The notes below the pieces were generated by a model that searched no databases, was not told the origin of the DNA, and was given only the letters and a program-made list of their open reading frames with translations. From assembly GCF_019112545.1 (NCBI RefSeq), contig NW_025064896.1, positions 731,689-795,688 on the forward strand: DNA of 64,000 bases, written 5' to 3'. The position numbers and the translations under genes were made by a program. This document shows positions 57,691-64,000 of this stretch, piece by piece. Each line of letters starts with the position of its first letter. The first letter of the stretch is position 1. The DNA comes from Guyanagaster necrorhizus (lineage: Eukaryota > Basidiomycota > Agaricomycetes > Agaricales > Physalacriaceae).

Positions 57691-58736
57691 GAGCTCAGAT
57701 TGCAGAGCTACAGAAGGAGGAAGATGATCTTGGAAAGAAAACCAAGATGGAGGAGGTAAAAGAAAGGGCCAACCAGTGAGCAATTCCACTGGATTGGCCA
57801 AAGACCATGGTGTGCCATTAGCAGCTGCTAGATGGACTGATAGTTCCCCTGCAGCTATAAAAATATCCAAAGAGCATTTGAATATACCCTTCATTATGCA
57901 TACCTCAGAATCGCAAAACAAATAAACTCAAGTGCCTATAAGCCAAAAAGGGGCAGAGAGCTCCAAAGCCTGGCTCAAACCATTTGACACTGAATAGACT
58001 TGGCGAGCTATCAAAGATGCTAAAAGCAAAAAAGTGGTGAAAGCTGTGCTCAGAAACTGGATTCACTGGATCCAAGTTGAAGAAGTAATCAATGAGATAG
58101 TAGGAGGAATAAAAAGGGCTGAATGGTGCCAAGCCCTGAAATGGCTGGATGAGTTATGAGGGTCATGCAAATTCATTTGCTGGTCTAAGACCCTGGGATG
58201 GGATCTAATCTCCAAAGCACAAATCAAGACACTCACATCTCAGTCAACTTACACTGTAACTGCTCTAGTCAACAGCAAGTGTATAGGGAGCTCCATTAAT
58301 CATGCCTTCATTGACAAGCACAAACTCTCAACCAGAGCTACAGCAGTATTGATCCCAGTCTATAATGCAGATGGGACAAAAAACCAAGCCAGCTTGATTA
58401 CCAAATTTGTAGAGCTTAGACTCACAATTGGGAATCATTCTAAATGAATCAACTTGGCAGTAACAGATCTTGGGACTAAGGAGGTCTTCCTTGGGCATGA
58501 CTGGCTCATACATCACAATCTTCTGATCAATTGGAAAACAGAGCAAATTACATTCACAAGATGCCATTGCCAAAAAATGCCATTTGAACTACCTAATGAA
58601 GACCCTGAAGATCAATGGGATGAGAAAATAGAAGATGGGGAGACTATCCACACCATCAATCTCCAGCAAGAATTACACATTTGTGCCATTCACCATGCCA
58701 ATAACCTAGCTGCCAAAGCCAATGAATAGAGGAAGG
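57691..58736 (+). pseudogene. Protease region of the E-type pol, truncated
   Basis: It matches 12,444-13,190. The retropepsin active site DSG has become NSK (LVNSKCIGSSINHAF, about 58,268-58,312). A 91-codon open frame (58,454-58,729) reads VTDLGTKEVFLGHDWLIHHN. The frame is cut at 58,736 by the G-type LTR, with GAAGG as the likely 5-bp target duplication. RT onwards is beyond the insertion and not in the window. Confidence 0.8.
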
Positions 58737-59228
58737 TGTTAGGAACGTGCCAATCGAGTGGGCTTGAGTGCATGCGCGGAGTCCGGCAGAGTGCATGGGC
58801 ATTGACAAAGCTATTGGCAATGTCACTCTTGAGTCGGAGCCCAAGGATCTGGATGGACAGAACAGGGTTCTGTCAGAGAAGTGAACAGGAGTATCCTTTG
58901 GAGCGGAATCCGACGGATGAAATAGGGGAGAGTGAGTACGAAGTGTAGATGGCTTATCCAAGTTGATATTTGAACTGAGTAGTTACGATGATATACATGG
59001 CTTTATATACTAATGGTAGCTAATTCCGAGTCGGGTTCCATTGGGTTCCGGTGTGAATATTTGCTACTGAGTTCAGGGTCTAGGTATTACAATGTGAAAT
59101 ACAGATGTGAAATGATAATGGTGAAATGAAATTAGTAGGTAATGGGAAGCAGCTGGAGTCTGGTGGGTAGCATGATAGAATTCGTGGTTGGTTGAGGTGA
59201 CATGGAGGCTGGCGGCATGTGCGTAACA
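58737..59228 (-). repeat. LTR, G-type Ty3 family (3' LTR of the minus-strand element to its right)
   Basis: 492 bp with TGTTA...TAACA ends. On the minus strand a polypurine tract (AAAGGGGGGAT, 59,241-59,231) lies directly before it, which fixes orientation. It retains CpG (for example GTGCATGCGCGGAGTCCGG), in contrast to the copies at 1 and 11.9 kb. Confidence 0.9.
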
Positions 59229-59382
59229 GTATCCCCCCTTTAGCGTTCTTGCTCTCAAGAGTGCTGATCCTGATGGCCGGTGGGGCCACATGGAGGATTG
59301 TTAGTGGCCATGGGAGTTTTGTATCTTGATCTGAAACCACCATCATTGCCTATGTCGTCGCTCACGCACTCCCGAGCCTCTG

Positions 59383-60685
59383 GTGAGAGGATCCACCCCC
59401 AATGGCCCTGAAGAGGCCAAGGAATTGTTTCGTCTAGAATGGAAGGCCACGGAGGAAGAATACGCAGAGGCCATGGAGAGTCATTTGGAATGGCAAAGGG
59501 AGCAAGAGCAGGAGGAAAAGGTCCAGGCAGACCGTGTAGCCCGGGGGACACAGAAAAAGGAGCAGAAGGAGAAATTGGAGAGGAAGAGAGAGGAGGTTCG
59601 GCAAGCCGTGGAGAGGCGAGCTAAGGAGGCAGAGGAGGTATTGAGAGAGGCGGCTCGGAGGGTGGCTGAGGAGAGGGAGGCCGTGGAGAGGGAGGCTGCG
59701 GAGGTGGCGGCGAGGGCTGAGGCTGAGGAGGTAGAGCCAGAGGGGATGGTTATGGAGGATGGGTTGCTGATGACCCCCGCAGAGGCCACTGATTTTCGGC
59801 TGTGTCAAGTTTTGGCGAAACGGTATAGTCCTGGCCCCGGTCTTCGCTTCAAGAAGGTGACTCGCCATATGCCTCCGGAGTCCGATGATGAGCAGGTGAA
59901 GGGGACTGAGGGAGATGATGAGTCTGAGGAATCCGAGGGGACCCTGGAGAGGAGGAAGAGGGTGCGGGAGGGGAAGAGAAGGGCAGCAGTTCTGGCAGAG
60001 AAGGGATGTAAACACAAGTTCAGGTCGAGGGGCATAGTGGATGACAGTGAGACAGAGGCAATTGTTAGCCCCAAAAAGCGGGTGAAGTTGGAAGTGGTGG
60101 GGCTGGCGGAGGGTGAAGAATTGTTGGATGGTGAAAGTAAGTGTCTTCATTTTCTTCCATGGCTTAACTTAGCTTTTGTTTTCAGGGAGTTGTGTGCATT
60201 GTCGTCAAGATGGCGCACGGTGTTATGCATGACTGGTAACTGAAGGCACCAGTCGAGGGCGGACTTGCTCTTGCTGCAAGGTCAAGAAAACTGCCTGTTC
60301 GTTCAACAAGGGCATCACTGCGAGTGAGGTGATCAGCAGTGTGGAGGTCTCTGCCGGTCTCCACCAACTTTCAAAATTGATACGCAAGTTGATGCATCAT
60401 GTGGATGAGTTGGCAGACAAGGTGGCGGATGTTCGTGGTACTGTGGCAGGTCTTCAAGATGACTACGGTTCTGATGATATGTCATCTCCTTCAGAGCTGT
60501 TTTTGGAGTCTGAGGTGGAGGCCTGGAAGAAGGCCCAACTGATTTTCAAGGATGAGAGGGATCAGGAGATGGAGGATCTTCAGGAGGCGATGTTGAAGGG
60601 GCTGGACGAGGATATAGAGGAGTTGAAGGAGTGGGGGGAGAGTTCGGGTTCTGGTGCAGGCCCGTCGGGTTCCACTTCTTTGTAA
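59383..60685 (+). pseudogene. Antisense ORF inside the Ty3 element: coiled coil plus Zn2Cys6-like cluster, one in-frame stop
   Basis: It lies between the 3' LTR and the end of pol, on the opposite strand to pol. The frame is open from upstream of 59,383 (no in-frame ATG before a stop at about 59,330, so the start is unresolved). A long Glu/Arg-rich coiled coil (about 59,440-59,740) is followed by an acidic/basic linker with KKRVKLE and a 49-bp intron at 60,137-60,185 (AAA|GTAAGT ... TTTTCAG). After splicing comes SCVHCRQDGARCYA, a TGA at 60,230-60,232, then TCSCCKVKKTACSFNKG. These are two C-x2-C-x6-C modules, the composition of a Zn(II)2Cys6 cluster with a long loop. A second helical region (HQLSKLIRKLMHHVDELADK) and an acidic tail end at 60,685. 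The TGA fits a CpG-derived CGA codon. Confidence 0.7.
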
Positions 60686-60830
60686 AATCTTTTGTATGAA
60701 ATGTATATAGAAAGGGCATCGGATGTTGGTAGTGGAGAAAAGAAATGTAAATATAAGATTTCGATTTTGAAAGTGTAAAAGTGATTGAAATGGTAAGGTG
60801 GAGGCTGGTGGTGTCCAGAGTAGTATTGTA

Positions 60831-63158
60831 TTAGGAATGGGATGTTTGAATAACTTTGGACAAGGGTCCTGGTTTGTCTGGGTATCAGTGGTGGAATTCT
60901 TCAATAAATTCATCGGCGGAGAACTCGGAGGCCGGTAACCAAGCAAATTCTTCATTGGTACCTTCGTATCCTAGCCACTGGATTTTGTACAGCAGTGGGC
61001 AGCAGAACCGGTGGTCCAGTTTAGAGTCGAGGATTTGGGCTATTTCGAAATGTTCTTCTCCATCAACTTCGACTGGAGGTGGTGGTGGTTGGATCCAGTT
61101 AGGAATGGTGTTTTCTTCTATGAGTTCCAATTGTGACACATAGAAGACGGAGTGAATGGACTGGAGGTCCGGTGGAAGCCTCAGGGTAAAGGAGTGGGTA
61201 CCAGGTTGGGCTATGATTTCGAAAGGACCAAGGTATTTCTCTGAGAATTTTCTGATCGGGTAGGTGGTCTTGATATGTTTGGAGCTGAGGTAGGCCTTGT
61301 CTCCCACTGTGAATGGAGGTGCCGGAATCCGGTGCTTGTCTGCTTGGGTCTTGTAGCGAGACTGGGCTTCAGAAATTTCATCCTTCAGTAATTGATGGAG
61401 TTCATCAAGGTTGACCGTGAAATCTCAGGCCCAGGCAGAGGCGATATCCCTTTCAGGGTGAACGGTGATGTTGGGGTGGTAACCCTTGTTAGCGAAGAAT
61501 GGGGAAATTCCAGTGGACGCATTAGGGGCATTATTGTAGGCGAATTCAGCAATGGGTAAGAGGGTGTCCCAGTTGTCCTGCTGGTAGGAGCAGTAGATGT
61601 GGATGTATTGTTCCAGAGTTTGGTTTGCTCGTTCAGTTTGGCCGTCGGCCTCCAGATGATAACCAGAGGTAAGGTGGAGTTCCATGTCAAGGGCCATGGC
61701 TAAGGCACAAGTAAACTGGGAGACGAATTTGGAGCTGCGGTCGAATGTGATATGACTGAGTATCCCATGTTTGGAGAATACATGGATAAGAAAAAGTTGG
61801 GCGAGCTCCATGGAGTTGATAGTGTCATGAGTGGGAATGAAGATGGCTTGCTTGCTAGCTTGGTCTATGACTACTAAGATGGCGGTGAATCCATTGGAGT
61901 CCAGTAGTTGTTCAATGAAGTCCATGGAAATGGAATCCCATGGCCGTTCAGAAACTGGCAGAGGTTTTAGTAACTCATAGGGGTGGTGTCTGGGTGCCTT
62001 GTTGCACCCACAAACTGTGCAGGACTTAACATAGTGTCAGATATATTCACACATCTTTGGCCAGGTGTAGTTCTGCCAGACTAGTTCTAATGTCCGGTTT
62101 TGACCAAAGTGACCTGCCAAGATGTGGTCATAATTGTTCTGTAGTATACAGAGATGGAGATCATCGTAGTCCGGGACATAGATGCGGCCTTCGAAGTGAA
62201 GGATGTTGGATTTGTCAATGAACCATTGAGAGGGAGAGGATTCAGAAGCAGCCTTGGCCTGGTGGAGGCCATCAGAGGACATGGCATCAGAGGATTGTAC
62301 TTGTCTGATATCAGTGTGGAGTTTGTCGATATCCATGATGGCACTAGCCCGTAGAGTGAGGCCTTCGAGATAGGTTGCTCAGAGTGATGCAGAGAGTTGT
62401 TCTTGGGTGAACACAGGTCGGAAATTGTGGGGGTTGATTTGGGCATATTGGCTATCCCCCTCTTTAGGGTAGATGTCCCATCATCTAGTGAGCGCATCTG
62501 GTTTTCCACCAAGTTTTCCAGGGCAGAACCGGATTACTAGGTTGAACTGGGATAGGTATTCAGACCAGCGGACTTGTCGGTGGGTTAGAATTTTAGTGGT
62601 GGTGAAGTATTCAAGGTTTTTGTGGTCTGTTACGACATTGATAGAGTCCGTGGAGCCTTTAAGGTAGTGCCGCCAATATTTAAAAGCTTCGAAAATGGCC
62701 AGGAGCTCTTTGTCATGGGTGTCATAGTTGAGTTCAGCATTGTGGAGGCTCTGGGAGTGGAACGCGATCAGGTGAATTTTGCCATCTTTGAGGTAGATAG
62801 AGAGGATAGCTGTGATGGCATAATTGGAGGCGTCAGTTTCCACCACTATCTTTCAATCGGAAACCCAGTGAGTAAGGATGGGAGCATGTGTAAAGGCTTG
62901 TTTTAATTCATTGAAGGCAGCCAAGCATTTGTCATCAAATTTCCATGGAGTTCCCTTGCGGGTGAGTCGTGTAAGAGGGATGACAATGTCGCTATATCCA
63001 TGTATGAAGTGATGGTAGAAGTTGGCAAAGCCAAGGAAGGATTGGATGTCCTTGACTTTTTGCGGCACCGGCCAGTCGACAATCACCTTGACTTTTTCTT
63101 CAGACATGCAAAGTCCTTCAGGTGATAGGACATAGCCTAGGTACTCTATGGAGTCCCA
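60831..63158 (-). pseudogene. Ty3 chromovirus-type pol (RT C-terminus, RNase H, integrase, chromodomain)
   Basis: Minus strand, in order: HWDSIEYLGYVLSPEG, IQSFLGFANFYHHFI (RT thumb/connection, 63,150-62,960); VVETDASNYAITAIL, AFHSQSLHNAELNYDTHDKE (RNase H, 62,846-62,500); H2C2 zinc region about 62,110-62,010; integrase core with MDFIEQLLDSNGF, ITFDRSSKFVSQF and YHLEADGQTERANQTLE (61,925-61,600; D, D, E all present); KYLGPFEIIAQPG; and a chromodomain YKIQWLGYEGTNEEFAWLPA (61,000-60,900). It ends at TAA 60,833-60,831. A few stops (TGA for Arg or Gln) interrupt it, but it is far less decayed than the other copies and is CpG-containing. Its 5' part is separated by the repeat at 63,159. Confidence 0.9.
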
Positions 63159-64000
63159 GTGATGTGCTTGGTAATGGCTAAGTGACTAAGAGAGGTGAAT
63201 GAGGAATGAACTCTCAATCACCAATCTAACCACTCAATACACAATCACCAAATACAGTTGAGGTCGGTTGTTTCGAGTACAATAGAAGCACTCTTGCAGT
63301 CTTAAATAAAATCAAAGGGGCAGTCAATAAAGACAGTTATTCAACTCTATCTTGCTTTCAAAGATGAAATACTCATGAGAGTAGTTTATAGCAATGTTTA
63401 AGTATAATTAGGACTTAGAATCAACACCAAATTGCGCTCTAAATCAACTTAGAATATTCTGAAACCCAATGAACTCCGAAACCCAAATACTAAGTCTATC
63501 AAGCCCTTAGGCTTGACTAGCTGCACTCTTGGCTGGCTAGCGGTCCTCAAAACTGAAGAACTTGTATTCTGATGCCGAAACCCTTATAGTTTGGAACCTA
63601 AATTAATCCGAAACCCAAAATACAGTTATTATTCCAATCCAATCCTCTCTAAGTGACAAAGCAACTTAAATAAATCACTAAGTCGAAGCAGAACTCAAAA
63701 TCTGTTGTCCCAGGGACTAGCTACAGTGGGCTAGAAGGCCTGAACGTGGGGGTGGGTCGCTTGCTCCCTATTTCCCCCCCATTCCCTTCTTTTATACACC
63801 AACAACAGGTACAGAATCTATAAATAAAGCATTCAAAATAATATTTCTCCTCTTTAAAGCGGAATCACACCATTATTCTGGAATGGCGGCACTCCTGGAC
63901 TCCCCTAGGCTTGCCCAGACCTGCCTGGCCACCGCACAGCTTTATTTTAAGCCTACAGTGCCTGTGGGTACCTAACTCCTTTCTGTCTACTCAAAGTTTT
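63159..64000 (-). repeat. F-type LTR-like repeat, running out of the window
   Basis: The reverse complement of 5,690-6,541 with few differences. The end TGTGCTTGGTAATGG abuts the pol frame at 63,158. The TATA motif (inverted TATAAAAGAAGGG near 63,795) gives a minus orientation. Whether it is a solo LTR or the 3' LTR of a full element to the right cannot be told here. Confidence 0.75.

Noticed and set aside
59434..60150. 238-codon minus-strand Leu/His/Pro-rich frame
   Set aside because: It is the antisense shadow of the Glu/Arg coiled coil on the + strand. The + strand has the intron, Cys modules and continuing frame.
1..64000. CRISPR arrays, bacterial operons or phage genes
   Set aside because: No regularly spaced short repeats. 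Introns, F-box proteins and LTR elements show fungal nuclear DNA.

Overview
This window is nuclear DNA of a filamentous fungus, almost certainly a basidiomycete of the Agaricomycetes type. The genes are split by many 45-70 bp GT..AG introns. There are F-box and small heat-shock paralogues, and large numbers of chromodomain-type Ty3 retrotransposons. The sequence does not let me name a species.

Layout. Positions 1 to about 21,600 are a retrotransposon graveyard. They hold broken Ty3-type elements on both strands, nested and partly rearranged, plus one Ty1/copia tail. This zone is almost free of CpG and full of stop codons at former Trp, Arg and Gln codons. Positions 21,600-52,240 form a gene island with normal CpG: a tandem pair of FHPG zinc-motif genes (23.1-24.7 kb), a GH27 alpha-galactosidase in 25 exons (25.5-28.1 kb), an unresolved membrane-protein-like gene (28.8-30.8 kb), a pogo-like deletion element (31.4-32.2 kb), an ECM11-like gene (32.6-34.0 kb), an F-box gene (34.8-36.5 kb), USB1 (37.7-38.7 kb), a small heat-shock protein gene (39.0-39.5 kb), a zinc alcohol dehydrogenase (41.5-43.3 kb), a C-x2-C zinc-motif gene (44.1-45.6 kb), a secreted type-B carboxylesterase (45.8-47.9 kb), two further small heat-shock copies (48.5-49.6 kb) and a decaying F-box-like gene (50.2-51.4 kb). 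From 52,240 the sequence is CpG-poor again: an F-box-like gene, then two nested Ty3 elements to 58,736. The last element (58,737-63,158) is much younger and still CpG-containing. It is interrupted by an LTR that runs off the window.

The most unusual objects are two. First, the young Ty3 element carries an antisense, intron-containing ORF between integrase/chromodomain and the 3' LTR, encoding a coiled coil and a Zn2Cys6-like cluster. Second, the alpha-galactosidase gene has exons as short as 8, 9, 13, 15, 16 and 17 nt, yet the spliced frame is open for 452 codons. Gene models were built by eye from splice motifs, frame and family resemblance. Exon sums that close in frame are stated in the entries; the remaining models are approximate.
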